Source: Bacillus thuringiensis
GTDB taxonomy: Bacteria > Bacillota > Bacilli > Bacillales > Bacillaceae_G
Length of the DNA stretch: 64,000 nucleotides
Direction: 5' to 3'
NCBI RefSeq assembly: GCF_014932895.1
Contig: NZ_JACYOF010000017.1
Location: 16,594 to 80,593, forward strand
Shown here: piece by piece, positions 27,352 through 37,473 of the stretch
Position numbering within the stretch: position 1 is the first letter of the stretch
Layout of the letters: each line of letters begins with the position of its first letter
The notes under the pieces: generated by a model
Database searches by the model: none
The model's input: only the letters and a program-made list of their open reading frames with translations
Told to the model about the DNA's origin: nothing
Made by a program: the position numbers and the translations under genes

Positions 27352-27453
27352 AAGGCATCCCTATTTGAAATAGATTGGCGGGATGGATCGCATATTGATG
27401 TGAAAGAAGATAGTATTCCATTAGAAGCTGCCATAATTACAATTAAAAATTAA
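27352..27453 (+). pseudogene. In-frame coding-like tail after the serine hydrolase stop
   Basis: Directly after TAA 27349-27351 the same frame stays open for 33 codons and reads as ordinary protein ('FEIDWRDGSHIDVKEDSIP' then 'LEAAIITIKN') up to TAA 27451-27453, just before the terminator. There is no start codon or ribosome site. It looks like the C-terminal end of a longer ancestral protein cut off by a stop, or the remnant of another gene. Confidence 0.45.
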
Positions 27454-27458
27454 AAGGT

Positions 27459-27493
27459 AAAAAAGATAGATGGAACACCATCTATCTTTTTTT
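27459..27493 (+). terminator. Terminator after the serine hydrolase region
   Basis: AAAAGATAGATGG/CCATCTATCTTTT hairpin with a seven-T tail. Confidence 0.9.
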
Positions 27494-27541
27494 ATGTTCT
27501 GAAACAAGTATTTCTTTTGGAAAATGTATGCCTTACCTATC

Positions 27542-27569
27542 ACAAAAAAAGCCTGCTTTGTATACATTA
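27542..27569 (+). promoter_or_regulatory. Sigma-K-like promoter of the spore-surface cluster
   Basis: AC (27542-27543), 17 bp, TATACATTA (27561-27569) fits the sigma-K pattern AC-N17-CATANNNTA with one mismatch. It lies about 50 bp before the first gene. Late mother-cell expression would suit a spore outer-layer role. Confidence 0.45.
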
Positions 27570-27620
27570 AGATGTATGGATGTATTTTTTATATTTTAAA
27601 AATAATAGGAGGAGAAGCGT

Positions 27621-28022
27621 ATGTGTCTGTTCAGAAAATATTGGCATAAATTATCCAGATTGTTTAATAGACAATTAGATTATTTTTTAGATAACAAGTT
27701 ACTGCCTGCTGTGGAAAGACTTTTATTTTCTCAAAACTTTGCAAGGTTTATTCAAAGAAATTCTAAGCAAGCTACGGAGGAATTTATTGAATCAAGTCAA
27801 TTTCAATCTATTATTTGTAATATTTTAAAAGAATGTAATACATCACCGTTTAAAGAAATCGCAAAGCAATATCTAGGTAAAAACGTTGAAATTACTGTGA
27901 CGGTTGGGCAGTTAACAGGTGTTATTGTAGCAGTTGGTGATGATTTCTTAACACTGCAAGAAGGAATAGGAGCTGAAGTTTTATTACCATTTACAAGTAT
28001 TATATCAATTAAAGAAGCGTAA
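27621..28022 (+). CDS. Spore-surface-type protein with C-terminal small beta-barrel (133 aa)
   Basis: The basic, helical N-terminal part (residues 1-85) has no motif. The last 45 residues ('KNVEITVTVGQLTGVIVAVGDDFLTLQEGIGAEVLLPF' onward) look like the short beta-barrel of DUF2642/CgeA-type spore-surface proteins. ATG follows AGGAGGAGAA. It is the first gene of a run of six on one strand. The family call is from pattern, not from a search. Confidence 0.6.
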   Translation: MCLFRKYWHKLSRLFNRQLDYFLDNKLLPAVERLLFSQNFARFIQRNSKQATEEFIESSQFQSIICNILKECNTSPFKEIAKQYLGKNVEITVTVGQLTGVIVAVGDDFLTLQEGIGAEVLLPFTSIISIKEA

Positions 28023-28038
28023 GAAAGGAGACTTATAT

Positions 28039-28233
28039 ATGTTATTTACTGATGAATTGCGTAACCATGTTGGTGAACTAGTGCAAGTTGTGACAGCTGT
28101 TGAAATTGTTGCAGGCATTCTTTTATCTGTGACGGATGGGGCAGTAAGTGTTCGTACTTCTCCTTCTTATGGACCACCTGAGGATGTACTTGTACGTATT
28201 CCTATTATTGCCTATGTTCGCTTGGAAGGATAA
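28039..28233 (+). CDS. CgeA/DUF2642-like small beta-barrel protein (64 aa)
   Basis: Its core 'HVGELVQVVTAVEIVAGILLSVTDGAVSVRT' parallels the C-terminal domain of the preceding gene, so the pair may be related. The start is 16 bp after the upstream stop, with AAAGGAGAC before the ATG. By analogy with B. subtilis CgeA it may be a spore-surface structural protein, perhaps a glycosylation target of the enzymes encoded next. Confidence 0.6.
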   Translation: MLFTDELRNHVGELVQVVTAVEIVAGILLSVTDGAVSVRTSPSYGPPEDVLVRIPIIAYVRLEG

Positions 28234-28246
28234 GCGTGATACAAGT

Positions 28247-29794
28247 ATGAGAGTATCAGTTGTTATCCCAGTGCATAATGAAGCAAGTACTTTGTCACAA
28301 GTTTTAGTTGAAGTGGAGAAATTGAAACCATATGAAATTATCGTAGTAGATAATGGATCGACAGATGGGACAAAAGAAATAGCATTACAACATCATTGCC
28401 GTGTGATTTATTATAAACATTCTCTCGGCAATGATGTTGGACGGGCAATTGGAGCAAGAGAAGCAAAAGGTGAAATTGTATTGTTTTTAGATGGTGACAT
28501 TGTTATTGAGAGTAAAGAGTTACAATGTTTTGTGAAAGGAATTAAGCAAGGGCATCAAATTGTTGTGAATAATTTAACATGGTCTGTTTATTTAAAGATG
28601 AGACCACATTATACGACAGTTGGAAAATTCATGTTGAATCGTTATTTGAATAAAAAAGAGCTTGTTGTTGGATCTTTAATCGCAATTCCACATGCGATGA
28701 GCAGAGAAGTTATTGAGAAACTTGGATGGTGGAATTTAGCAGATCCAGCACTATTTCAAGCGGTAGCGATGTCTAGAGGAGTAGATATTGTCGATATGGC
28801 TTCGGTCGATGTAATTCACACAAATAAAGTTCGTCCTGTGCATACGGGTACATCACCTAATTCTCCTTATCCGAAAGCGACTAGCCGTATTATGGGTGAT
28901 CATTTACGTGCATTGCAATATGTAATCGAAACATATGGTAAACGCGGCGGTTTTTCGGAGGGAAACAGGGATAGAGAGTTTATAGGGAAGTATAAACCGG
29001 TTGTATCACAAAAAGAAAAAGCGAAATATAGTGCGATTATACCAGTATCAGAAGAAAAAATGACCATAAGATCCGTTATACAAGAAGTAAAAAAAGCAGG
29101 AGTAGATGAAATTATAGTTGTTGCGAATGGAGCAGATGCTGAAACTATTAAACAAGCAAAGCTAGAGAGTGTTATTATTGTTGAATTCGCGAAGGCGCTT
29201 GGACATAATGTAGCACGAGCGATAGGGGCCATGCATGCTACGGCAGATATTTGTTTATTTGTTGATGGTGATTTTGCTATTCCGGCAAAAAAACTAATTC
29301 CCTTTTTGCGTGCTATTGAAGATGGAAGTGATATGGCGTTAAATGATTTGCAATGTTTATTAGATATGTTTCATCCCGCAGATCCAATTAGTATGGGAAA
29401 ATATTTTGTGAATTTGGTGGCGAAACGACCGGATTTATGGAACAACTCATTAACGGCAGTGCCACATGCTATGCATAAGAAGGTAATAGAGAAAATTGGA
29501 TATGACTCGCTCATTATCCCGCCATTAGCTCAAATGAAAGCTATTTTTGGGGGATTCTCTATTACAGCAGTAGAATTTGTAGATGTTATAAAAACAAATC
29601 GAGTACGCCCAGAGCAACATGGATTTGTAAATGGACGTATTCCAGCATTTGAACGTATTTTCGGTGATCAACTTGAGGCAATTGCTTATCTATTACAATA
29701 TACAGACGAACGCGGGAGTTTTACAGATGGAGAGCGGGATAGAGATATTATTCAACAATTGAGAAAGGAAGAAAAGAATACAGATGAATGCTAG
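28247..29794 (+). CDS. Tandem GT2-type glycosyltransferase (two modules)
   Basis: At 515 residues it holds two consecutive GT-A modules of about 250 residues. Module 1 has '[17 protein letters not shown]', '[10 protein letters not shown]' and the DxD site 'LFLDGDIVI'. Module 2 has '[17 protein letters not shown]', '[10 protein letters not shown]' and 'LFVDGDFAI', with weaker nucleotide-binding positions. Both end in 'GDxLxA...RGxFxxGxRDRxxI'. ATG 28247 is the only good start; the ribosome site GGAAGGAT is rather far (15 nt). The downstream gene overlaps its end by 11 nt. Confidence 0.82.
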   Translation: MRVSVVIPVHNEASTLSQVLVEVEKLKPYEIIVVDNGSTDGTKEIALQHHCRVIYYKHSLGNDVGRAIGAREAKGEIVLFLDGDIVIESKELQCFVKGIKQGHQIVVNNLTWSVYLKMRPHYTTVGKFMLNRYLNKKELVVGSLIAIPHAMSREVIEKLGWWNLADPALFQAVAMSRGVDIVDMASVDVIHTNKVRPVHTGTSPNSPYPKATSRIMGDHLRALQYVIETYGKRGGFSEGNRDREFIGKYKPVVSQKEKAKYSAIIPVSEEKMTIRSVIQEVKKAGVDEIIVVANGADAETIKQAKLESVIIVEFAKALGHNVARAIGAMHATADICLFVDGDFAIPAKKLIPFLRAIEDGSDMALNDLQCLLDMFHPADPISMGKYFVNLVAKRPDLWNNSLTAVPHAMHKKVIEKIGYDSLIIPPLAQMKAIFGGFSITAVEFVDVIKTNRVRPEQHGFVNGRIPAFERIFGDQLEAIAYLLQYTDERGSFTDGERDRDIIQQLRKEEKNTDEC

Positions 29795-31028
29795 TAGTAA
29801 AGTAGCTATTATTGGATTAGGATATGTTGGTCTTCCTTTAGCGGTCCATTTTGCGGAAAGAGGACATATAGTACTTGGACTAGATAAGGATACTAGAAAA
29901 ATAGAATCGATTATAAAAGGAGAAAGTTATATTCCGGATGTTTCTTCTAAAGCGTTACAAAGTTTATTAAATAAAAAAAGCTTAATAGTAAATACACCAG
30001 ATAAAGGGGGTGCTGAGTTTCAAAATAGTGATTATGTTATTGTCACTGTCCCGACGCCAATTAATGAGAAAAGAGAACCAGATTTAAGTGCCCTCATTTC
30101 AGCTTCGCATTATATACAACAAAACCTTCAAAAAGGACAAACCTTCATTTTTGAAAGCTCCACATATCCAGGCACACTTGAAGAAGTTATCATTCCTATT
30201 ATTTCTCAAACAGGTAAAAAGGTAGGAGAAGATTATTATATCGGATATTCTCCTGAGCGAATTGATCCAGCAAATAGTCAATATTCCATTCAAGCGATTC
30301 CAAAGGTTATTAGTGGACAAACAGAAGAGTGTAAACAAAAAGTACAGGATTTGTATAGTACTATATTTGACGTAGTTGTTCCTGTTAGTTCCCCAAAAGT
30401 GGCGGAGATGTGTAAGCTATTTGAAAATATTCAGCGCCTAGTTAACATTTCATTAGTAAATGAGTTAAATATACTGTGTGAAGGTTTGAATATTAATTTT
30501 TATGAGGCGCTTGAAGCAGCGTCTACAAAACCGTTTGGGTTTACCCCATATTGGCCAGGACCAGGAATAGGGGGGCATTGTATTCCAGTAGACCCTTTAT
30601 ATTTTCAATGGAGAATAAAGAAAAATGGAGCAATTAGTCAATTAATTGAGGCAGCACATGTAATTAATGAAGAAATGCCAGAGAAAATAGTCGGAAAAGT
30701 AAAAGGGATGGTGCAATCACCCGCAACGGTTTTAATTGTAGGCATTGCGTATAAGAAAGATGTAAATGATTTGAGAGAATCACCAGCATTGCCAATTATT
30801 CAATTATTAATAAAAGAAGGATACGAGATAGAGTATCATGATCCATATATAGCCATTGCGGAAATTGGAGATAAGGTGTATCAATCTGTTTCTTTGGATG
30901 AACAAACAGTGAAAGAGGCCGATTGTATTTTAATTTTAACTGATCACTCTAATATTGATTGGAAGCTTTTTAAAGGAATAAAACGAGTAATAGATACACG
31001 TGGAATCGTAAAGAAGGTGAGTGTATGA
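29784..31028 (+). CDS. Nucleotide-sugar dehydrogenase (UDP-HexNAc/Glc 6-dehydrogenase)
   Basis: This 414-residue enzyme oxidises C6 of a UDP-sugar to the uronate using NAD. The N-terminal Rossmann motif is '[19 protein letters not shown]', 'VTVPTPI' follows, and the catalytic Cys266 is in '[13 protein letters not shown]'. The GGHCIPVDP form is typical of WecC/WbpA-type UDP-HexNAc dehydrogenases rather than UDP-glucose enzymes. It overlaps both neighbouring genes (11 nt and 4 nt), so translation is coupled. Confidence 0.9.
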   Translation: MNASSKVAIIGLGYVGLPLAVHFAERGHIVLGLDKDTRKIESIIKGESYIPDVSSKALQSLLNKKSLIVNTPDKGGAEFQNSDYVIVTVPTPINEKREPDLSALISASHYIQQNLQKGQTFIFESSTYPGTLEEVIIPIISQTGKKVGEDYYIGYSPERIDPANSQYSIQAIPKVISGQTEECKQKVQDLYSTIFDVVVPVSSPKVAEMCKLFENIQRLVNISLVNELNILCEGLNINFYEALEAASTKPFGFTPYWPGPGIGGHCIPVDPLYFQWRIKKNGAISQLIEAAHVINEEMPEKIVGKVKGMVQSPATVLIVGIAYKKDVNDLRESPALPIIQLLIKEGYEIEYHDPYIAIAEIGDKVYQSVSLDEQTVKEADCILILTDHSNIDWKLFKGIKRVIDTRGIVKKVSV

Positions 31029-31990
31029 GTAAGAAATGTTTAATTACAGGTGGAGCAGGATTTATTGGATCACATCTAGCTGAAGAGTTGGTGAAAAGAG
31101 GTTATGAGGTCACGATTGTGGATAATTTTTATAAAGGGAAAAATAAATATCATAATGAGTTAATAAAAGAGATTCCAGTTATTCCAATCAGTGTTTTAGA
31201 TAAAAAGGCAATCGATGAATTGGTAAATCAACATGATGTAGTATGCCATTTGGCGGCAATATTAGGTGTTAAAACGACAATGGAAAAAAGTGTAGAACTC
31301 ATTGAAACGAATTTTGATGGAACGAGAAATATTTTACAAGCAGCATTAAAAGGTAAGAAAAAAGTAGTCTTTGCGTCTACTTCAGAAGTATATGGTAAGG
31401 GCCAGCCACCTTTCTCTGAAGAAGGGGACCGATTATATGGGGCAACATCTAAAATACGCTGGAGTTATGCAGTTTGTAAAACGTTAGAAGAGACATTATG
31501 TTTAGGATACGCATTGGAAGGTTTACAGGTAACGATTGTTCGTTATTTTAATATTTATGGTCCAAGAGCGAAAGATGGTCCGTATGCAGGGGTAATCCCA
31601 CGATTTATTCGTGCAGCCTTGCAAGGGGAAGACATTCTCGTATATGGAGACGGAAAGCAGACACGTTGCTTTACGTATGTAAGTGATGCGGTGGAGGCAA
31701 CGATTCGGGCAATGGATGAAAAGGTAAATGGTGAGATTATTAATATAGGTTCTGAGAATGAAAAGAATATAAAAGAAGTAGCAGAAGTAATCAAAAAACT
31801 AACAAATTCTTCTTCAAAAATTGTACAAGTTCCTTTTGAAGAAGTATACCCACATGGTTTTGAGGAAATTCCAAATAGAAGACCAGACGTAACAAAATTA
31901 AGAGAACTTGTTCAATTTCAAGCGGAAGTAACGTGGGAACAAGGATTAAAAGAAACTATTAAATGGTTTCGTGAAGAAAACAATGGCTAA
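31025..31990 (+). CDS. NAD-dependent sugar epimerase/dehydratase (extended SDR)
   Basis: This 321-residue protein carries the NAD site '[15 protein letters not shown]' and the catalytic Tyr148-x-x-x-Lys152 ('SYAVCK'), with 'STSEVYG' supplying the Ser/Thr. 'YFNIYGPRA' is the usual substrate-side motif of the GalE/WbpP group. With the dehydrogenase it could make an epimerised UDP-uronic acid for the adjacent transferases, which is inferred from context. ATGA overlap with the gene before. Confidence 0.88.
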   Translation: MSKKCLITGGAGFIGSHLAEELVKRGYEVTIVDNFYKGKNKYHNELIKEIPVIPISVLDKKAIDELVNQHDVVCHLAAILGVKTTMEKSVELIETNFDGTRNILQAALKGKKKVVFASTSEVYGKGQPPFSEEGDRLYGATSKIRWSYAVCKTLEETLCLGYALEGLQVTIVRYFNIYGPRAKDGPYAGVIPRFIRAALQGEDILVYGDGKQTRCFTYVSDAVEATIRAMDEKVNGEIINIGSENEKNIKEVAEVIKKLTNSSSKIVQVPFEEVYPHGFEEIPNRRPDVTKLRELVQFQAEVTWEQGLKETIKWFREENNG

Positions 31991-33545
31991 GTCGCTATCG
32001 GTTATTATACCTGTATGTAATGAAGGGGAGACAATTTCAGACGTTATTCAATCGGTAAAACCATTAAATCCAGTAGAAATTATTGTAGTAGCAAATGGTT
32101 GTAATGATGGTACAGAAGAGGTCGCTGAGAGTTTAGGGTGTAAAGTAATCGAGCATAAAGATTCACTTGGTAACGACGTTGGACGTGCAGTTGGCGCAAA
32201 ACATGCGATAGGTGATGTATTATTATTTATAGATGGAGATTTTACTATTCCAACTTCAAAATTACAATTATTCCTTAATCCAATTTTACATGACCAGGCT
32301 GACATCGTTTTAAATAATTTGGACGTATTGTTTTTAAAGAAACAAAAACCACATTCCATTACAGTATGGCGCCAAATATTAAATGCAATGTTAGAGCGCG
32401 AAGAATTAAAAATTGATTCTTTATTATCTGTACCTCATGCGTTGACGAAAGAAGTTGTACAAAGTATTGGATACGAGTGTTTTGTTAATCCTATTGTGGC
32501 TCATCTACGCCTAGCGCAAAGTAAATGGAGAATTAGTCGTCATTGTGCAATTGACGTGATTACCCCGAACAAATTTCGACCGACCGAGCATGCTGCATAT
32601 GGAACGGATCTTTCTCAATCTGAAAAAAGAATGATAGGTGATCATATAGAAGCTGTAGCGGAGCGGATAGTAGGCAGCGATGAGCGCGGAGGATATTATG
32701 ATGGAAATAGGAAAAGAGAGAGTGTTTATCATACTTTAAATTTTGAAGATTTTTATCAAGGATGGGGCGTTACATCTAAGCTATATAAAGGAAAGCAATT
32801 ATCGGTAATTATTCCTGTACAAGATGAAGAGAAAACAATTGGAAACGTTATAGAAGAGCTTCGTAAAATTGAACCTTTTGAAATCATCATTGTTGTAAAT
32901 GGTTCGTCAGATAAAACAGCAACAATTGCAAAAGACAAGGGAGCAACAACGATTGTATATAAAGAAGCACTTGGAAACGATGTAGGGCGTTCGCTTGGAA
33001 CTTATTTTGCAAAAGGGGATATTGTGTTATTTATAGACGGTGATTTTGTTATTCCAGCTAGTGAGCTATATCCTTTTGCAAAAGCTATTGCAGATGGAAA
33101 GGATGTCGCCTTAAATGATCTAAATCACTATTTAGATCTAAGAGTACCACTTCATCTCGTAACTGCATTTAAATATGCGCTAAATTTAGCTTGTGATAGA
33201 AAAGACTTAGGGGTAGGTTCTCTTATTGCTGTACCTAATGCGTTTAGTCGGGAGTGTTTGAAAGCAATAGGATATAGATCTTTACTGTCACCTTGTGTAG
33301 CGCAAGTGAAAGCTGTTCTTTCAGGGTTTGAAATTGCATGTGTAAGTCGTGTTGAGGTCGATAAGATGAACCGTATTCGTCCCAGTGAACATTTCGCAAA
33401 AATAGGACATCCTCCAGCTGTGCTTCGAATTATTGGTGATCATATAGAAGGATTAGAGCAATTAATTGCATTAACAAACAGTCGTGGTAGATTCTATGAT
33501 GGAAATAGAAAAAGAGATGTTTTATCCCGCTTTAACGGGAAGTAA
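31983..33545 (+). CDS. Tandem GT2-type glycosyltransferase, C-terminus ended by bcr1
   Basis: At 520 residues it again holds two GT-A modules: 'LSVIIPVCNEGETISDVI' with 'LFIDGDFTI', and 'LSVIIPVQDEEKTIGNVI' with 'LFIDGDFVI'. Both share '[16 protein letters not shown]' and end 'RGxxYDGNRKR'. It is a paralogue of the gene at 28247. ATG 31983 overlaps the epimerase stop; GTG 31971 is possible. A bcr1 repeat begins at 33521, so the last seven codons and the stop come from the repeat. Confidence 0.82.
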   Translation: MAKSLSVIIPVCNEGETISDVIQSVKPLNPVEIIVVANGCNDGTEEVAESLGCKVIEHKDSLGNDVGRAVGAKHAIGDVLLFIDGDFTIPTSKLQLFLNPILHDQADIVLNNLDVLFLKKQKPHSITVWRQILNAMLEREELKIDSLLSVPHALTKEVVQSIGYECFVNPIVAHLRLAQSKWRISRHCAIDVITPNKFRPTEHAAYGTDLSQSEKRMIGDHIEAVAERIVGSDERGGYYDGNRKRESVYHTLNFEDFYQGWGVTSKLYKGKQLSVIIPVQDEEKTIGNVIEELRKIEPFEIIIVVNGSSDKTATIAKDKGATTIVYKEALGNDVGRSLGTYFAKGDIVLFIDGDFVIPASELYPFAKAIADGKDVALNDLNHYLDLRVPLHLVTAFKYALNLACDRKDLGVGSLIAVPNAFSRECLKAIGYRSLLSPCVAQVKAVLSGFEIACVSRVEVDKMNRIRPSEHFAKIGHPPAVLRIIGDHIEGLEQLIALTNSRGRFYDGNRKRDVLSRFNGK

Positions 33546-33671
33546 GACTCCCGCCTCAAAATTCGGCGAATGCGAGGAAGTTAGGTGGGAGATAACTGCC
33601 GTAAAAGCCCGATTGGTTCAACTAATAATCAGTGGGGGGATGGCCCTCCACTGATTAAAGTTTCACTTTAT
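33521..33671 (+). repeat. bcr1-type repeat, full-length copy 4, inserted in a coding end
   Basis: TTTAT (33521-33525) to TTTAT (33667-33671), 151 bp with both hairpins. The left end lies inside the reading frame of the glycosyltransferase and supplies its stop codon at 33543-33545. Confidence 0.82.
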
Positions 33672-33678
33672 AGTGGTA

Positions 33679-33716
33679 ACAAAAAAAGTGTACAACATAT
33701 GTACACTTTTTTTGTT
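33679..33716. terminator. Bidirectional-looking terminator after the glycosyltransferase cluster
   Basis: The 16-bp stem AACAAAAAAAGTGTAC/GTACACTTTTTTTGTT is perfect and lies just beyond the bcr1 copy. Confidence 0.92.
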
Positions 33717-33883
33717 ATAAAAACTATAACAGATTAGGAGGTAAGAGTATTACAGCTCTACAGTGGGTATTGTTCTTATATTACAAAATAGGACTCGTAT
33801 ATGAGGATACTAAAAAAATACAATTAAAGAAAGGGTTAATTATAAAGACTTTTAAGTGAATTTAACACTATGCGCATAGTAGT

Positions 33884-33901
33884 TTGCTCAATATTTCACA
33901 A
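33884..33901 (+). promoter_or_regulatory. Rex-like site upstream of pflB
   Basis: TTGCTCA-ATAT-TTCACAA has a perfect right half and a 4/7 left half of the Rex operator TTGTGAA-N4-TTCACAA. TCACAA recurs at 33907-33912. The site is about 110 bp before the pflB ATG. The remainder of 33717-34011 holds only the pflB leader; a weak TATTCT -10 lies near 33943. Confidence 0.4.
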
Positions 33902-34011
33902 ACATGTCACAACTATTTCGTTCACTTTCGCAAAAAAGTAGTATTCTAAGTGTGTAAGCTGTTATATAAAAATTCTTAGTCCTGTACTAATCAAAAATGG
34001 AGGAGATTAGG

Positions 34012-36261
34012 ATGACTCAAGTATTAGAAAATGTTAAAAACGCATGGGAAAACTTTAAAGGTGAAAAATGGAAAGCGGAGATTGATGTTCGCGATTTCAT
34101 TTTAAATAATGTAACCGTTTTCGAGGGAGACGAATCTTTCTTAGCGGGAGCAACTGAAGCAACGAAAGAACTTTGGAATCAAGTAATGGATTTAACAACA
34201 AAAGAACGTGAAAACGGTGGCGTTCTTGATATGGATACAAAAATTGTTTCTTCTATTACATCACATGAACCAGGATATTTAAATAAAGATATTGAAAAAG
34301 TAGTCGGTTTCCAAACTGATAAACCATTTAAACGTTCTTTACAACCATATGGTGGTATTCGTATGGCGGAACAAGCATGTGAATCTTATGGATACGAAAT
34401 GGATAAAGAACTTAGTCGTATTTTTAGAGATTGGAGAAAAACTCATAACCAAGGTGTATTCGATGCTTATACACCAGAAATGAGAAATGCACGTAAATCA
34501 GGCGTTATTACTGGGCTTCCAGATGCATACGGCCGTGGACGTATTATCGGTGACTACCGTCGAGTAGCGTTATATGGTATTGATCATTTAATTGAAGCGA
34601 AAAAAGCTGATTTAAATTTAACTGGTGGTGTAATGAGCGAAGATACAATGCGTTTACGCGAAGAGTTATCTGAGCAAATGCGTGCACTTCAAGAATTAAA
34701 ACAAATGGCTGCTTCTCATGGCTTTGATATTTCTAAACCAGCAACAAATGCACAAGAAGCATTCCAATGGTTATACTTCGCATATCTTGCTGCAATTAAA
34801 GAGCAAAATGGGGCTGCAATGAGTCTTGGACGTACTTCTACATTCTTAGATATTTACATTGAAAGAGATTTAGCAAATGGTACTTTAACAGAAGAAGAAG
34901 TACAAGAAATTGTGGACCACTTCATTATGAAATTACGTCTTGTGAAATTCGCAAGAACACCTGATTATAATGAACTATTCTCTGGTGATCCAACTTGGGT
35001 AACTGAATCTATCGGTGGTATTGCATTAGATGGTCGTCCTTTAGTAACAAAGAACTCATTCCGTTTCTTGCATACATTAGATAATTTAGGACCAGCGCCA
35101 GAACCAAACTTAACAGTTCTTTGGTCTAAACAATTACCACAGAACTTTAAAAACTATTGTGCGAAAATGTCCATTAAAACATCTGCAATTCAATACGAAA
35201 ATGATGACATCATGCGTCCTGAATATGGAGATGACTACGGTATTGCATGTTGTGTATCTGCAATGAGAATCGGTAAGCAAATGCAGTTCTTCGGAGCTCG
35301 TGCAAACTTAGCAAAAGCATTATTATATGCGATCAACGGTGGTAAAGATGAAAAATCAAAAGCACAAGTTGGTCCTGAGTACGCACCAATTACTTCTGAA
35401 GTATTAGATTATGAAGAAGTTATGCATAAGTTTGATATGACAATGGAATGGTTAGCGGGTCTATATTTAAACACATTAAATGTTATCCACTACATGCATG
35501 ATAAATATAGCTATGAACGTATTGAAATGGCACTTCATGATACGAATGTTCTTCGTACAATGGCAACAGGTATCGCGGGCCTATCTGTAGTAGCAGACTC
35601 ATTAAGCGCAATTAAATACGCAAAAGTAAAACCAATTCGTGATGAAAATGGTATTGCAGTTGACTTTGAAATCGAAGGTGATTTCCCTAAATACGGTAAC
35701 AATGATGATCGTGTAGATGAAATCGCAGTAAATCTTGTGAAAACATTTATGAATAAACTTCGTAAACATAAAACATATCGTAATTCTGTTCATACAATGT
35801 CTATCTTAACTATTACTTCTAACGTTGTGTATGGTAAGAAAACTGGTAATACTCCAGATGGTCGCCGTACTGGAGAGCCGTTCGCACCAGGTGCAAACCC
35901 AATGCATGGCCGTGATACAAAAGGTGCATTAGCTTCATTACTATCTGTAGCTAAATTACCATATGAAGATGCACAAGATGGCATTTCTAATACATTCTCT
36001 ATTATTCCGAAAGCACTTGGCAAAGAAGATGATGTACAAGTACGTAACTTAGTATCTATGCTTGATGGTTATGCAGTAAAAGAAGGACATCACTTAAATA
36101 TTAACGTATTTAATCGTGAAACATTAATGGATGCAATGGAACATCCTGAGAAATATCCACAATTAACAATTCGCGTATCTGGTTACGCTGTAAACTTTAT
36201 TAAATTAACTCGTGAACAACAAATCGATGTAATTAATCGTACAATGCATGAAAGCATGTAA
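34012..36261 (+). CDS. pflB: Pyruvate formate-lyase
   Basis: This 749-residue glycyl-radical enzyme converts pyruvate and CoA to acetyl-CoA and formate under anaerobiosis. The active-site pair Cys413-Cys414 is in 'GIACCVSAM', and the radical Gly724 is in 'RVSGYAVNF' near the C-terminus. ATG 34012 follows GGAGGAGATTAGG; the in-frame ATG at 33997 overlaps that ribosome site. The activase gene follows. Confidence 0.97.
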   Translation: MTQVLENVKNAWENFKGEKWKAEIDVRDFILNNVTVFEGDESFLAGATEATKELWNQVMDLTTKERENGGVLDMDTKIVSSITSHEPGYLNKDIEKVVGFQTDKPFKRSLQPYGGIRMAEQACESYGYEMDKELSRIFRDWRKTHNQGVFDAYTPEMRNARKSGVITGLPDAYGRGRIIGDYRRVALYGIDHLIEAKKADLNLTGGVMSEDTMRLREELSEQMRALQELKQMAASHGFDISKPATNAQEAFQWLYFAYLAAIKEQNGAAMSLGRTSTFLDIYIERDLANGTLTEEEVQEIVDHFIMKLRLVKFARTPDYNELFSGDPTWVTESIGGIALDGRPLVTKNSFRFLHTLDNLGPAPEPNLTVLWSKQLPQNFKNYCAKMSIKTSAIQYENDDIMRPEYGDDYGIACCVSAMRIGKQMQFFGARANLAKALLYAINGGKDEKSKAQVGPEYAPITSEVLDYEEVMHKFDMTMEWLAGLYLNTLNVIHYMHDKYSYERIEMALHDTNVLRTMATGIAGLSVVADSLSAIKYAKVKPIRDENGIAVDFEIEGDFPKYGNNDDRVDEIAVNLVKTFMNKLRKHKTYRNSVHTMSILTITSNVVYGKKTGNTPDGRRTGEPFAPGANPMHGRDTKGALASLLSVAKLPYEDAQDGISNTFSIIPKALGKEDDVQVRNLVSMLDGYAVKEGHHLNINVFNRETLMDAMEHPEKYPQLTIRVSGYAVNFIKLTREQQIDVINRTMHESM

Positions 36262-36273
36262 GTAAAAAAGTGT

Positions 36274-36303
36274 CCCTCTGCTATTTATAAATAGTAGAGG
36301 GGG
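36274..36303 (+). terminator. Intercistronic hairpin between pflB and pflA
   Basis: CCCTCTGCTATTTA/TAAATAGTAGAGGG forms a strong 14-bp stem without a T run (GGGGCTGTTTC follows). It more likely protects pflB mRNA or reduces read-through than ends transcription. Confidence 0.6.
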
Positions 36304-36329
36304 GCTGTTTCAATAAAGGAGGAAGTAAT

Positions 36330-37061
36330 ATGGTAAAAGGAAGAATACATTCTGTAGAGTCTTGTGGTACTGTTGATGGCCCAGGGATTCGTTATGTCAT
36401 ATTTACACAAGGGTGTTTATTACGTTGTCAATATTGTCATAATGCTGATACATGGGAGATCGGTAAAGGAAAAGAAATAACAGTTGAAGAAGTAATGCAG
36501 GATGTGACATGTTACCTTCCTTTTATTGAAGCTTCCGGAGGCGGGATAACAGTTAGTGGTGGAGAACCATTACTACAGTTAGACTTCTTAATTGAATTAT
36601 TTAAAAAATGTAAGGAAGTTGGAATTCATACAACAATTGATTCTTCAGGTGGTTGCTATTCTGAGAAACCAGAATTCCAGCGAAAGCTAGATATATTAAT
36701 GGAGTATACAGATTTAGTTTTATTGGATTTGAAACATATCGATTCCAAAAAGCATCGTAAATTAACAGGAAAACCAAATGAACATATTTTACAATTTGCT
36801 CGTTATTTATCGGATAAAAATAAACCGATTTGGGTACGACACGTATTAGTTCCAGGTATTACTGATAATGAAGAAGATCTGCAAAATTTATCTAGCTTTA
36901 TTCAAAGCTTATCTAATGTTCAAAAAGTTGAAGTGTTACCATATCATAAGCTTGGTGTATATAAATGGGAGGCGCTTGGACATAAATACCCACTTGCAAA
37001 TGTAGAACCACCTACAGAAAAAAATGTAGAACAAGCGAAACATATTTTACAAGCAGTCTAA
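36330..37061 (+). CDS. pflA: Pyruvate formate-lyase activating enzyme
   Basis: This 243-residue radical SAM enzyme installs the glycyl radical on PflB. The cluster motif CLLRCQYC (Cys29, Cys33, Cys36) and 'SGGEPLLQ' are both present. ATG follows AAAGGAGGAAG. The gene is 68 bp after pflB with one hairpin between, so it is the second gene of the operon. Confidence 0.96.
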   Translation: MVKGRIHSVESCGTVDGPGIRYVIFTQGCLLRCQYCHNADTWEIGKGKEITVEEVMQDVTCYLPFIEASGGGITVSGGEPLLQLDFLIELFKKCKEVGIHTTIDSSGGCYSEKPEFQRKLDILMEYTDLVLLDLKHIDSKKHRKLTGKPNEHILQFARYLSDKNKPIWVRHVLVPGITDNEEDLQNLSSFIQSLSNVQKVEVLPYHKLGVYKWEALGHKYPLANVEPPTEKNVEQAKHILQAV

Positions 37062-37088
37062 TCCAAATATTGGATTAGACTTTTTGCT
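37053..37088 (+). terminator. pflA terminator
   Basis: AGTCTAATCCAA/TTGGATTAGACT stem with TTTTTGCTTT after it. The pflA stop is inside the stem. Confidence 0.88.
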
Positions 37089-37267
37089 TTCTTTACAATA
37101 AAACCTAGAGTATATATATAGAAAAGAGTATACTGAAAATAGAATATCCATATTTTTGTAAGGAATAAGTAGAGAAATTTACATAATTGTAAAGGGAAAT
37201 CAAAATAGTAAAAAGAATTAAGAAGTAAAAGAGCGAGTATCATGGAATAGAGAACATTTGTAAGTTA

Positions 37268-37296
37268 TTGCGAAAGCTCTTATAGGAAAGTATAAT
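37268..37296 (+). promoter_or_regulatory. Strong sigma-A promoter of ugtP
   Basis: TTGCGA (37268-37273), exactly 17 bp, TATAAT (37291-37296). Transcription would start near 37303, leaving a leader of about 170 nt before the ugtP start. The DNA from 37089 to 37267 shows no gene. Confidence 0.75.
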
Positions 37297-37473
37297 GTAA
37301 AGATATGAGCACAGATAGGATTAAGGGGTCAATCTTATATGCTTTGCATATCCACGACAGATACATAGCTGAAAGGGAAATATCGGAATCTGTTTATGTA
37401 ATTTTTAAGGAAAATGTTTTTCCTATTGTCGTATATGCAATATGGAGAAACAAAAAGCTAGGAGTGGATTTGT

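Noticed and set aside
31971-33545. Glycosyltransferase at 31983 as a pseudogene because of the bcr1 insertion
   Set aside because: Both GT modules and the conserved RGxxxDGNRKR block are complete before the repeat starts, so only the extreme C-terminus is altered.
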